Shown: positions 8,789 to 16,187, numbered from the stretch's first letter. The stretch is 24,489 nucleotides of DNA from Pseudomonadota bacterium (GCA_023423605.1 JAFAFF010000348.1:1-24489); one strand, 5' to 3'. Notes: generated from the letters alone by a model not told the origin. A program made the numbers and translations.

Positions 8789-9119
8789 TGCTAGCCAGGC
8801 TTTTGGCCTTTCCGCATCGCTCCGGAATTCAACGAGTCGGCGTGGTGAGCGCACATCCGCAAGCTTCCACACATAACCCGCGATCGTCGTTATTCGTTTG
8901 TGGCCGAGCTTCTGCTGTGCCTTTCGCATGTGGCCGGCCGGGCCGGCACTGCTGGTGCCAGTCTTCCCGTAGATCGCAGAACTGGAAAGAGCCCTTCTTC
9001 GATGCCGGTGCGCTTGCGTGCCCTATCAAAGCAGTTGCGCAGCGCGCCCTTCCCGATGGGCAGCCAGTCCTCGCCCAGCAGCAGCCGTGTGCTGATCGGG
9101 GGGCAAGGACGAACTCCAT
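8789..9119 (-). pseudogene. Tyrosine recombinase (phage/island integrase) C-terminal remnant, frameshifted
   Basis: The minus strand carries the C-terminal catalytic half of a tyrosine integrase split over three reading frames. In order: a frame reading LLLGEDWLPIGKGALRNC then FDRARKRTGIEEG (about 9088-8990); a second frame with FQFCDLR (DLR codons at 8975-8967); and a third with KTGTSSAGPAGHMRKAQQ, then KLGHKRITTIAGYVW (His codon at 8902-8900, catalytic Tyr codon at 8875-8873). Joined with two small indels this is a normal motif order: box II Arg, LGH box and nucleophilic Tyr. The usual His or Arg before DLR is Cys here. The N-terminal half is missing. The last frame runs on through the tRNA to 8723, but its meaning past the Tyr is unclear. 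The remnant points at the tRNA-Lys 3' end, the usual layout for an integrated element. Confidence 0.75.
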
Positions 9120-9214
9120 TTCAGTCAGATTGGACCTGAAAAGCAGGGTAGGTCAGATGGAGGCGGGGATAAATATGGGCATTGGAGGGCGCTCCCTCAC
9201 AGTGATGGAAGAGC

Positions 9215-9967
9215 TCACGGTTTGATAAGTCGGCTCACCAATTGCCTGATGACCTGATACGAATTTTCCCCCTTCGTGCGATAAAGTTCTGGAGTTGGAT
9301 GTGTGCAATCAGAAAGCGTGGTTCTCCACGTCGGAGACGACGCGAATGTCCAATACTGGGAAACCAGGGGAACCTTCTGTTCTTCTGAAAGCTGATCCAG
9401 GTGCATCACGTAGTAAGCGAGGACGTTCTCTCGCGCCGGGTGACAGGAGGGATTTGGTTCATACAGAACGACTTCTTTGCCGTATTTCCGAGCGATTGAG
9501 ACGAGTTCTGCCATTGCAGCCTTGTAGGCCCGCGGAGAGACAGACGGCTTGCCTGGTTCCGGACGACTGAAGAAAAAAGCGTCATTAAGAGCAAAGTTGA
9601 GGGTCACAATCTGGGCTTGAGAGTTCCGCATGACGGTTTCCCAGCCTTGGTGGACCCCATCGGTTCCGGCAAGCGCATCAGACGACTGTATTCCGCCAAC
9701 CCCCTCGTTCTTCACCACGACCCTTGCGCCGAACTCGCTTGCCAGCAGCTGCTGCAGTGTATTCGGTTGGTTGATTGCGGCGACTATCGTCCCGCTGGGC
9801 GTCTTGGTGTAACCCACGGTCGTGGAATCGCCATACTCCTCGATGAGGATTTGTCTGGTGCTTGCATCAATCGGCAAGGCCACTGATGTCTGGGGCGCAA
9901 TCAGAATGCAGGCCGCAATCGTGATCCATCCGAAAGAGCCAAGTGGGCGTCGAGTTGCTGTGTGCAT
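9215..9967 (-). CDS. Exported SGNH/GDSL-family hydrolase
   Basis: This is a 250-residue precursor with an N-terminal signal peptide (hydrophobic stretch about 12-30, likely cleavage after SVA at residue 30). Catalytic blocks of the SGNH superfamily are in order: block I EYGDSTT with nucleophile Ser48; block II NEGVGG at 87-92 with its Gly; block III NFALND with Asn128; block V DCTHPT with Asp220 and His223. It should be an exported esterase/lipase-like or deacetylase-like hydrolase; the substrate is unknown. Its base composition and codon use are visibly less GC-biased than those of the neighbours. It lies between the integrase remnant and a disturbed region, which suggests horizontal acquisition. 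There is no clear ribosome-binding site before the ATG at 9967. Confidence 0.85.
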   Translation of the reverse strand: MHTATRRPLGSFGWITIAACILIAPQTSVALPIDASTRQILIEEYGDSTTVGYTKTPSGTIVAAINQPNTLQQLLASEFGARVVVKNEGVGGIQSSDALAGTDGVHQGWETVMRNSQAQIVTLNFALNDAFFFSRPEPGKPSVSPRAYKAAMAELVSIARKYGKEVVLYEPNPSCHPARENVLAYYVMHLDQLSEEQKVPLVSQYWTFASSPTWRTTLSDCTHPTPELYRTKGENSYQVIRQLVSRLIKP

Positions 9968-10258
9968 GTGGTGATTCTAGCTGGCTGGGCCTTGTAAGTT
10001 CATGATCGCGAAGGAGGAAGGAGCGAGAAGCGCTAAGGTCGCCGCATGGCCCACGGGCTCCCATCAGGATTTGATATCCGGTGCTGTACCGATGGGCCGG
10101 AGCTGTATCTGGGCGAAGGCGACGACCGCGCTGGCCAAGCCGGCCAGCTCTGGCAGAGCTCAGATGGATTTGGGCATCGAAGAGTCCCAGCCCGGCAGAG
10201 CCCGGCTCTACGACAGTGGGAGCGTCGCGTGGCGCCCTCTTTCTCATCGCTATCTGAC
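9968..10258. other. Stretch without a convincing gene
   Basis: Several overlapping open frames exist on both strands, but none shows a recognisable domain or consistent codon bias. A purine-rich run, AAGGAGGAAGGAG, at 10011-10023 looks like a ribosome-binding site, but no well-spaced credible gene follows. The GTAG-type hairpin at 10189-10211 is the only structured element I can support. The region is probably debris of the tRNA-Lys island. Confidence 0.5.
10189..10211 (-). repeat. SMAG/REP-type hairpin (minus orientation)
   Basis: AGCCCGGC (10189-10196), loop AGA, GCCCGGCT (10200-10207), then CTAC (10208-10211), which is GTAG on the minus strand. The stem has one mismatch. This is the second GTAG-headed hairpin in the window and has nearly the same stem as the one at 7078-7100, in the opposite orientation. 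Confidence 0.65.
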
Positions 10259-10588
10259 ATGACACAGGCGTATGGTCAAGCTTCGACCGATGACGTGATG
10301 CAGATGGCGAAGCACGAATGACAGGATGCGTCGGAAACGCGATGGTTGAGTTTCCGGCTCCGCAATGGCCAGTCCATAGGGCGCGCGAAACTGCAGGCAG
10401 GCTGGGCCGCCGCCGCTGCAGTGCCGGGAATCACCGTGAAGCGCGAAGACCTGGACATGGGCAGCCCGGTGTATGCGCTGTATGGACCCAGCAGCCTCAG
10501 CGCGCCGCAGGCAGCCGAGATGCGCATGCGCAAATTCCTGATGGACGAAGGCTATATCTTCACCATGGGAACGCTGGGCGCCCGTTGA
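10259..10588 (+). pseudogene. Small unknown protein gene interrupted by an in-frame TGA
   Basis: From the ATG at 10259, 20 residues (MTQAYGQASTDDVMQMAKHE) are read to a TGA at 10319-10321. The same frame then continues for 88 more residues to a TGA at 10586-10588. The second part contains RWLSFRLRNGQSIGRAKLQ and VKREDLDMGSPVYALYGPSS and ends in MDEGYIFTMGTLGAR. It has strong G/C third-position bias and balanced amino acids, so it looks truly coding. The simplest reading is a gene of about 109 codons with a nonsense change, for instance a former TGG or CGA codon. Alternatively, only the downstream part is translated, from the TTG at 10346 or the ATG at 10457. I do not recognise the family. No ribosome-binding site is clear before 10259. 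It lies at the right edge of the disturbed tRNA-Lys patch. Confidence 0.5.
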
Positions 10589-10612
10589 GGACAGGCGCCG
10601 CCGGCCTTCATC

Positions 10613-11500
10613 TCAGGCCAGATATCGCCTGAACCACGCCAATGTGCGCTCCCAGGCAAGTGCTGCCGCCGCTTCGTCATAGCGGGGCGTGGAATCGTTA
10701 TGGAAGCCATGGAAGGTGCCGGGGTACACATGGGCCTCATAGCGCGTGCCGGCCTTCTTCAAGGCGGCCTCGTATGCCGGCCAGGTCGCATTGACGTTGT
10801 CGTCCTTCTCGGCGAAATGCAGCAGCAGCGGTGCCTTGATGCGCGGCACGTCTTCCGGTTTCGCCTGCCTCCCGTAGAACGGCACGGCCGCATCCAGTTC
10901 CGGGTAGGCAACCGCGGCCGCATTGGACACGCCGCCGCCATAGCAGAAGCCGGTGATGCCGACCTTGCCGTTTCCCTGCTCCGACGCGCGCAGGTATTCG
11001 ATGGCGGCGAAGAAATCGTTCATCAGCTTTTCCGGATCCACCGTCTGCTGCAGCGCGCGGCCGCGTTCGTCATTGCCGGGGTACCCACCGACCGAGCTCA
11101 GGCCATCCGGAGCGAGTGCCAGGAAGCCAGCCTTCGCCACACGGCGCGCAACGTCCTCGATGTACGGATTGAGCCCGCGGTTTTCGTGCACGACCACGAC
11201 GGCGGGCAGCGTTCCAGGCACCTTGGCCGGACGCACCAGGTACCCGCGCACCTGGCCGTGACCCTGCGGGGATGGGTACTGGATGTACTCGGCCACGATG
11301 TCCGGATCGGTGAAGGACACTTGCTGGGCCAGCGCGTAATCCGGGCTCAGCGACGCGAGCAGGGTGGCGGCACCCACGCCGGCGACCGCAAAGGCAGCGG
11401 CCCGGTCCAGGAAATCGCGACGGCTCAGGCGGCCGTGCACATAGCCGTCGTACAGCTCAAGCAGGTCGGGATGGAAATCCTTCGCGGTCAGTCGGTTCAT
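10613..11500 (-). CDS. Tat-exported dienelactone hydrolase-family protein (YghX-like)
   Basis: From the ATG at 11500 (GAGG at 11509-11512, eight bases upstream) the product is 295 residues; the frame is open further upstream to 11707 but without family features. The N-terminus has a twin-arginine motif, SRRDFLDRAA (Arg27-Arg28), then a hydrophobic stretch to about residue 50, so a folded periplasmic protein is expected. The alpha/beta hydrolase of dienelactone-hydrolase type follows. It has HENRGL with Glu106, the nucleophile elbow GFCYGG with Cys186, an Asp in EKDDNV (233 or 234), and the catalytic His264 in GTFHGFHN. The Cys nucleophile and overall order match dienelactone hydrolases; the substrate is unknown. 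It lies downstream of the response regulator on the same strand, 59 bases away. Confidence 0.88.
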   Translation of the reverse strand: MNRLTAKDFHPDLLELYDGYVHGRLSRRDFLDRAAAFAVAGVGAATLLASLSPDYALAQQVSFTDPDIVAEYIQYPSPQGHGQVRGYLVRPAKVPGTLPAVVVVHENRGLNPYIEDVARRVAKAGFLALAPDGLSSVGGYPGNDERGRALQQTVDPEKLMNDFFAAIEYLRASEQGNGKVGITGFCYGGGVSNAAAVAYPELDAAVPFYGRQAKPEDVPRIKAPLLLHFAEKDDNVNATWPAYEAALKKAGTRYEAHVYPGTFHGFHNDSTPRYDEAAAALAWERTLAWFRRYLA

Positions 11501-11559
11501 GCGCTCAGCCTCGGCAGGAAGGTCAGCCGGACTGTAGCAGGCGCAGGCGTGCGTGGTAT

Positions 11560-11979
11560 TCAGGCCGCCCGCGGGGAATCGTAGGCCATGCCTTCGCCTG
11601 CATGCCGGAAGCACAGGCGTATGGCGTCGAGCAGGTCGCTCATGGAATAAGGCTTGGGCAGGAAATGAATGCCGCCATCCAGCTGCGGCAGGACCCGGTG
11701 CTGGCACATGCCCGACGTGACCAGGATGGGCAGGCGCGGAAAGGCGGCACGTACGCGGTTGGCGGTCTCGATGCCGCTGATGCCGGCCAGATTGACGTCG
11801 GTGAAGATCAGGTCGAAACGCTCGCCGGCGTTCAACAGGCCCAGCGCGGCCTCGGCCGAACTCACGCCCACCACCTCGCAGGCCTGGCTTTCCAAGGTAA
11901 GGCGGCTGAGTTCGAGGACTTCCTCGGCATCTTCGATCAACAGCACGCGCGGCTGGACATTCTGCTTTGACAACAACAT
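11560..11979 (-). CDS. Single-domain response regulator (receiver only)
   Basis: The gene encodes one CheY-like receiver domain and no output domain. With the ATG at 11979 (GGAG about ten bases upstream) it has 139 residues; a TTG start at 12045 would add 22 unsupported residues. Key residues are visible: the acidic pair Glu16-Asp17 in LLIEDAEE, phospho-acceptor Asp61 in FTDVNLAG, Thr88-Ser89 in LVTSG, and Lys109 in FLPKPYS. The C-terminal tail past residue 125 is short and disordered-looking. No histidine kinase is in the window, so the partner is unknown; it may signal by protein contact or act as a phosphate sink. It lies between the CPBP-type gene and the Tat-exported hydrolase, all on the minus strand. 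Confidence 0.9.
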   Translation of the reverse strand: MLLSKQNVQPRVLLIEDAEEVLELSRLTLESQACEVVGVSSAEAALGLLNAGERFDLIFTDVNLAGISGIETANRVRAAFPRLPILVTSGMCQHRVLPQLDGGIHFLPKPYSMSDLLDAIRLCFRHAGEGMAYDSPRAA

Positions 11980-12096
11980 GACGCTACGGCTCCGGACAGC
12001 GGCGAACGGTGCCGCCGGATGCTGGCGCGATCCAGCGGCGCGCAAGTATGCGCGGCAGTGCAGTGAGTTCCGCGTGCAGGATCCGGGAATGTGGTG

Positions 12097-12870
12097 TTAC
12101 ACGCAATGGAGATCGCGTGGCCGGCAGGACGTGAAGCGCCGGACCAGCAGCAGCGATAGCGCGACAGCGCCCAGCCGCAGGCTGATGCCTTGCCAGCCCA
12201 GGGCGGCGTCCTCCGGTATGGCCATCACGCTCCAGGCCAGGTTCAGCGATACATGCAGCGCCAGGCCATTCCATACGGTGTAGCCGCCCAACCGGTTCAA
12301 GCAGGCGAATGCGAAGCCACCCAGCGCGGTGAGGGCAAAGACAAGCAGCGCGAGCGCGCCGCCGTCGGGGCCACCGAGTCCCAACCAGTGCACGCCCCCG
12401 AACAGCAGGGCCTGCACGCAGGCGGCGAGCCACCACGGCCAGCCGAGCACGCGGACGGCGAAAATGAAGCCGAGCCCGCGAAACAGGATTTCCTCCGCAA
12501 GCGGAAACAGCAGCGCGAGCATCAGCAGGGAAAGGGGGTTCACTTCCGTGCTGAAACCGCCGAGGAACCAGAAGCCGACCCAGCAGGGCAGGGTCGCCAG
12601 CAGTACGAGCAGCGGGCCGCGCGCGCCGTTGCCCTGCAGGCCGAGGCTGCGCCATCGCGAAATGCCGGGCACCAGCAGCACGTGCGCGGTGACAAGGGCA
12701 GCCAGTACGGCCAGCAGGTTGTCCAGCAGGCTGCCGCCAAACGGCATGGGCAGGGGCTGGACCGGCATGCCGATGGCACGGGCGATGTCGCGCAGGTAAA
12801 GGCCCAGTGCAACGGCCAGCAGCAGCAACAGCGCGGCAGGGGCAGGAGGCAGGCGGGACAGGCGCGGCAT
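12097..12870 (-). CDS. CPBP/ABI-family intramembrane metalloprotease-like protein
   Basis: This is a 257-residue polytopic membrane protein with hydrophobic segments at about 11-26, 50-68, 86-104, 112-125, 146-165, 172-190, 203-218 and 230-243. The CPBP (CAAX protease and bacteriocin-processing) signature motifs are present: EEILFR with Glu126, Glu127 and Arg131; FGGVH with His161; and HVSLN with His206 and Asn210. Family members are intramembrane proteases or are linked to bacteriocin maturation or self-immunity; the role here is unknown, and there is no bacteriocin-like gene beside it. The start ATG at 12870 faces away from the zinc-ribbon gene at 13024, so the 153-base gap should hold divergent promoters. 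Confidence 0.86.
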   Translation of the reverse strand: MPRLSRLPPAPAALLLLLAVALGLYLRDIARAIGMPVQPLPMPFGGSLLDNLLAVLAALVTAHVLLVPGISRWRSLGLQGNGARGPLLVLLATLPCWVGFWFLGGFSTEVNPLSLLMLALLFPLAEEILFRGLGFIFAVRVLGWPWWLAACVQALLFGGVHWLGLGGPDGGALALLVFALTALGGFAFACLNRLGGYTVWNGLALHVSLNLAWSVMAIPEDAALGWQGISLRLGAVALSLLLVRRFTSCRPRDLHCV

Positions 12871-13023
12871 GGTGCGACCTTGCAGGGGGACAGGCGCACT
12901 ATCGGGCTGCCATGCGACGCATGCATGTGCCGTAGGTTGCCGTGCCGATCGCCATGCCCGAACGCCGGCAGCGACGGTGCCGGAAGGTAAAGTGTGCGTT
13001 GATTTCCTCCAGGAACCGCCGCC

Positions 13024-13308
13024 ATGCGCTGTCCCGTATGCAGCAACCAGACGTTACGCCGGTCCGAGCGCCAAGGCATCCAGATCGATCACTGCCCGCA
13101 GTGCAGGGGCGTGTGGCTGGACCGGGGCGGACTGGACAGCATCATCGAGCGAGCCGCGGCCCTGCCGGCCACCTCGATGGTGCGGTCGCCGCACGCGGCG
13201 GCGCATGACGGGACGCCACCGGTACTGCACCGCGATACCCGCCACCTCGGCCAGCGCGAGCCCAGGAAGAAGACGCGGGAATTCCTGTCGGACCTGTTTG
13301 ATTTCTGA
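13024..13308 (+). CDS. Small TFIIB-type zinc-ribbon protein
   Basis: This is a 94-residue protein. Its N-terminal third is a zinc ribbon: CPVC (Cys3, Cys6) and CPQC (Cys24, Cys27), followed by the typical RGVWLDRGGLD. This is the zf-TFIIB-like family of small bacterial proteins, thought to bind nucleic acid, with no settled function. The rest (about 45-94) is charged, His-rich and probably flexible, with a basic RKKTREFL segment near the end. AGGA about nine bases before the ATG supports the start. It stands alone between the divergent CPBP gene and the convergent copB, so neighbours give no hint of its role. Confidence 0.85.
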   Translation: MRCPVCSNQTLRRSERQGIQIDHCPQCRGVWLDRGGLDSIIERAAALPATSMVRSPHAAAHDGTPPVLHRDTRHLGQREPRKKTREFLSDLFDF

Positions 13309-13353
13309 ACCCGGACGCCGATCCACCTGGCACCCGGGCCGTCATCGCGCTGC

Positions 13354-14310
13354 CTAGAACCACATCCGCACGCCGGCCACCCAGTGCGTATCGCGGGCAT
13401 CCCCGGCATGGTCGGCGGCGTCGCCAAAGCGTCGTTCGTGGCTGACGCCGATATAGGGGGCGAAGCGCCGGCTCAGCTCGTAGCGCAACCGCAGCCCGCC
13501 TTCGAGCGTGTTCAGGCCACGCCCGATGCCGCGCCCGGGTTCATCACGTGCCGCCAGCGTCGCTTCCAGCAGTGGCTGCAGGATGAGCCGGTTGGTCAGC
13601 AGCACGTCGTACTCCACTTCGGCCCTGGCCATCAGCTGGCCGCCCGAACCCGCATACAGGGTCGCCGACGTTTCGAACTTGTAAGGCGCCAACCCCTGGA
13701 TGCCCAACGCGGCCCAGGTGCGCGGATCACCGGGACGGACATCCTGCCTCACGCCGACCAGCACGTCCCACCAGGGCGAGATGCTGCGACCGTACAGCGC
13801 TTCCAGATCGGCCGATTGCGTGCGGCCACCGCTGCGCTCGCCTTCGCTGCGCAGCCACAGGCGGTTGATGTCGCCGCCGATCCAGCCGCCGGCTTCCCAT
13901 GCCTGGCCGTCGCCGTGCCGGCCATTCCAGCGCTGTTCCAGACGGTCTACCCGCAGCAGGCTGTTGAGGGAGGGGGCGTGCTGCATGGAGCGATGGTCCA
14001 GGACAGGAAAGGCCGACGCGCGGTCCGCATCACTGGGTGTGGGAACCGGATGTCGCGGCTGCCGGGTGGTGGCTGGGGCGGTGTGCGCCGCATGCCCGGT
14101 GTGGTCCATCTCCGGCTTCGGCGCACCTGGATGGTCCGCATGCGGGTGGTCCATCCGCGAATGATCCATTGAAGAGTGATCCATCGACGAATGGTCCGAC
14201 GATGGGTGATGCATCGTGGCGTGATCATGGTGCGACTGGGCGGCTGCGGGCAGCGCAGCCAGCAGCAGCCCGACCGATATGCCAGGGCGGAGCAGGGCAT
14301 GCGTGCTCAT
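13354..14310 (-). CDS. copB: Copper resistance protein CopB (outer membrane)
   Basis: CopB is an outer-membrane copper-binding protein acting with the multicopper oxidase CopA. From the ATG at 14310 it has 318 residues with a Sec signal peptide ending near AAA-QS (residue 24). A Met/His/Asp-rich repeat follows, with several copies of the pattern SSMDHSSMDHSRMDHPHADH over about 26-75, the presumed copper-binding tail. The CopB beta-barrel domain spans about 105-318 and ends in Trp-Phe (VAGVRMWF), a C-terminal aromatic residue typical of outer-membrane proteins. The start overlaps the copA stop by four bases (ATGA), a classic coupling. The open frame upstream to 14490 is inside copA and is rejected. 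Confidence 0.93.
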   Translation of the reverse strand: MSTHALLRPGISVGLLLAALPAAAQSHHDHATMHHPSSDHSSMDHSSMDHSRMDHPHADHPGAPKPEMDHTGHAAHTAPATTRQPRHPVPTPSDADRASAFPVLDHRSMQHAPSLNSLLRVDRLEQRWNGRHGDGQAWEAGGWIGGDINRLWLRSEGERSGGRTQSADLEALYGRSISPWWDVLVGVRQDVRPGDPRTWAALGIQGLAPYKFETSATLYAGSGGQLMARAEVEYDVLLTNRLILQPLLEATLAARDEPGRGIGRGLNTLEGGLRLRYELSRRFAPYIGVSHERRFGDAADHAGDARDTHWVAGVRMWF

Positions 14311-16109
14311 TCTTCGATCCTCACTTCGCGCATCATGCCCGCTTCCATGTGGTACAGCAGGTGGCAATGGAATGCCCAGCGGCCCAGCGCGTCGGCGCGC
14401 ACGCGGTAACTGCGGCGCGTGCCGGGTGGCATGTCCACCGTGTGCTTGCGCAGATGGAAATTGCCCTGCGCATCCTCGACGTCGCTCCATACGCCGTGCA
14501 GGTGGATGGGATGCTGCATCATGGTGTCGTTCACCAGCACGATGCGCATGCGCTCGCCGTATTCAAGTCGCAACGGCTCCGCGCCTGCGAAGGGAATGCC
14601 ATCGAAGGACCAGGAGAACTTTTCCATGTGCCCGGTCAGATGCAGCTCCACCTCGCGGCCGGGATCACGGCCGTCCGGGTCGTCGAACAGGCTGCGCATG
14701 GCGCCGTAGGTCAGCACGCTGCGGCCATTGTCGCGCAGGCCGATGCCGGGGTCGTCCAGCCTTGCATCGGTCGCCCCGCTCTGCATGTCCACCAGCGGAT
14801 TACCCTGTTCGCTGCGTGGATGGTGCACAGCCTTGCCGGCAACGTCGCCATGCCCGGCATGGGCGGCATGCGCCGTCGACAGGGCATGGCCTTCATGGCC
14901 GGAAGAAGGTTGCCCGTGCATGTCATGCCCTGCCATGGCATGGCCATGCCCCATGTCATCCATGGTCAGCAGCGGACGCGGATCGCGCGTCGGCACCGGT
15001 GCCTGCAGCCCGTGGCGCACGGCCAGGGTGCCAGCCGCGAAGCCGGTGCGGCCCATGTCCTGGCAGAAGAGGGTATAGGCATCCTGGCCACCGGGTTCCA
15101 CCAGTACGTCGAAGGTTTCAGCCGGGGCGATGCGGAATTCGTCGATGCTTACCGGGTGGATGTACTGGCCATCGGCAGCCACCACGGTCATCTTCAGGCC
15201 CGGAACGCGCACGTCGAAATAGGTCATCGCCGCGCCGTTGATGAAGCGCAGCAGTACCTTCTCGCCACGACGGAACAGCCCGGTCCAGTTGCCAGCCGGT
15301 GCGGTACCGTTGATCAGATAGGTGTAGGTGTGCGCGTTGACGTCGGAGATGTCGGTTGGCGTCATCCGCATGCGTCCCCACATGCCCCTGTCCGCCAGCG
15401 CGGCCGACCAGCCCTCGCGGCGTACGTCGCGCAGGAAATCCGGCAGCGTGCGCTTGTAGTAGTTGTCGTGCTCGGCGAGCTTCTTCATGCGCCGGAACAG
15501 CGCGCCGGGGTCCAGGTCTGTCCAGTCCGAAAGCAGGACCACGTGCTCGCGATCGGCATGGTAGGGCGGCGGCTCGATGGGATCGATGATCAGCGCGCCA
15601 TACAGGCCCGCCTGTTCCTGGAACATCGAATGGCTGTGATACCAGTAGGTACCGGACTGTTTCAGGGTGAAGCGGTAGTGGTAGGCCCCGCCGGGAGCGA
15701 TGCCATTGAAGCTCAGGCCGGGCACGCCATCCATGTTGGCCGGCAGCAGCAGGCCGTGCCAATGGATGGAGGTGGGATGATGGGCCAGGTGATTGCGCAC
15801 GTGGATATCCACCGTCTGGCCTTCGCGCCAGCGCAGGATGGGTGCAGGCAGGCTGCCGTTGACGGTGATGGCCGGCCGCGTGCGGCCGGTGAAATCGACG
15901 GCCGATTCGCCAATGGCCAGCGATACATGGGGGGTGTCCAGGACCTGCGGCGCGGCGGCCAGGCCGCGACCTGCGGCCGCAAAGGCGCGCGGGCTCATGC
16001 CGGCGCCCGCCAGCCCGGCGACCACGCCACCGGCGGCCAGCCCCTGTACGAACAGGCGGCGCGACGGTAATGCGGGCAGGCCCGTACCGGAAGAAGAAAT
16101 GATGCTCAT
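14307..16109 (-). CDS. copA: Periplasmic multicopper oxidase CopA
   Basis: CopA oxidises and/or sequesters periplasmic copper(I). The 600-residue precursor has a twin-arginine signal, PSRRLFVQG (Arg17-Arg18), for export of the folded enzyme. Copper-ligand motifs are in the expected order: HWHG at 116-119, WYHSHS with His158 and His160, HPIHLHG at 533-539, and HCHLLYHMEAGM at 581-592 with the type-1 Cys582 and Met592. Between the second and third cupredoxin domains is a Met/His-rich insert at about 383-430, as in xanthomonad and pseudomonad CopA. GGAG at 16117-16120 (plus coordinates, complement) supports the ATG at 16109. It sits between copL and copB. Confidence 0.96.
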   Translation of the reverse strand: MSIISSSGTGLPALPSRRLFVQGLAAGGVVAGLAGAGMSPRAFAAAGRGLAAAPQVLDTPHVSLAIGESAVDFTGRTRPAITVNGSLPAPILRWREGQTVDIHVRNHLAHHPTSIHWHGLLLPANMDGVPGLSFNGIAPGGAYHYRFTLKQSGTYWYHSHSMFQEQAGLYGALIIDPIEPPPYHADREHVVLLSDWTDLDPGALFRRMKKLAEHDNYYKRTLPDFLRDVRREGWSAALADRGMWGRMRMTPTDISDVNAHTYTYLINGTAPAGNWTGLFRRGEKVLLRFINGAAMTYFDVRVPGLKMTVVAADGQYIHPVSIDEFRIAPAETFDVLVEPGGQDAYTLFCQDMGRTGFAAGTLAVRHGLQAPVPTRDPRPLLTMDDMGHGHAMAGHDMHGQPSSGHEGHALSTAHAAHAGHGDVAGKAVHHPRSEQGNPLVDMQSGATDARLDDPGIGLRDNGRSVLTYGAMRSLFDDPDGRDPGREVELHLTGHMEKFSWSFDGIPFAGAEPLRLEYGERMRIVLVNDTMMQHPIHLHGVWSDVEDAQGNFHLRKHTVDMPPGTRRSYRVRADALGRWAFHCHLLYHMEAGMMREVRIEE

Positions 16110-16133
16110 GGTGGAACTCCAGACGCGGAAGGA

Positions 16134-16156
16134 CGCCGGCAGGAGGAATGCCGGCG
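16134..16156 (-). promoter_or_regulatory. Hairpin 2 in the copL-copA leader
   Basis: CGCCGGC (16134-16140), a 9-base loop and GCCGGCG (16150-16156) form a perfect 7-bp stem lying 24 bases before the copA ATG on the minus strand. The copA ribosome-binding site lies outside the stem. See the finding on paired hairpins. Confidence 0.55.
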
Positions 16157-16161
16157 ATCAG

Positions 16162-16178
16162 GCGCGCCGAGGGCGCGC
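16162..16178 (-). promoter_or_regulatory. Hairpin 1 just after copL
   Basis: GCGCGCC (16162-16168), loop GAG and GGCGCGC (16172-16178) form a perfect, very GC-rich 7-bp stem that begins nine bases after the copL stop. No T-run follows on the minus strand, so it is not a standard terminator. With hairpin 2 it fills most of the 78-base copL-copA gap. Confidence 0.55.
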
Positions 16179-16187
16179 GCGGTGGCG

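Noticed and set aside
8788..10600. Duplicate of the tRNA-Lys 3' end as a second attachment site
   Set aside because: Only a 7-base match (GGCCCAC near 10066) was found, too short to support a claim.
14037..16070. 677-codon plus-strand open frame opposite copA
   Set aside because: Shadow of copA; the Met/His-rich copper motifs are all on the other strand.
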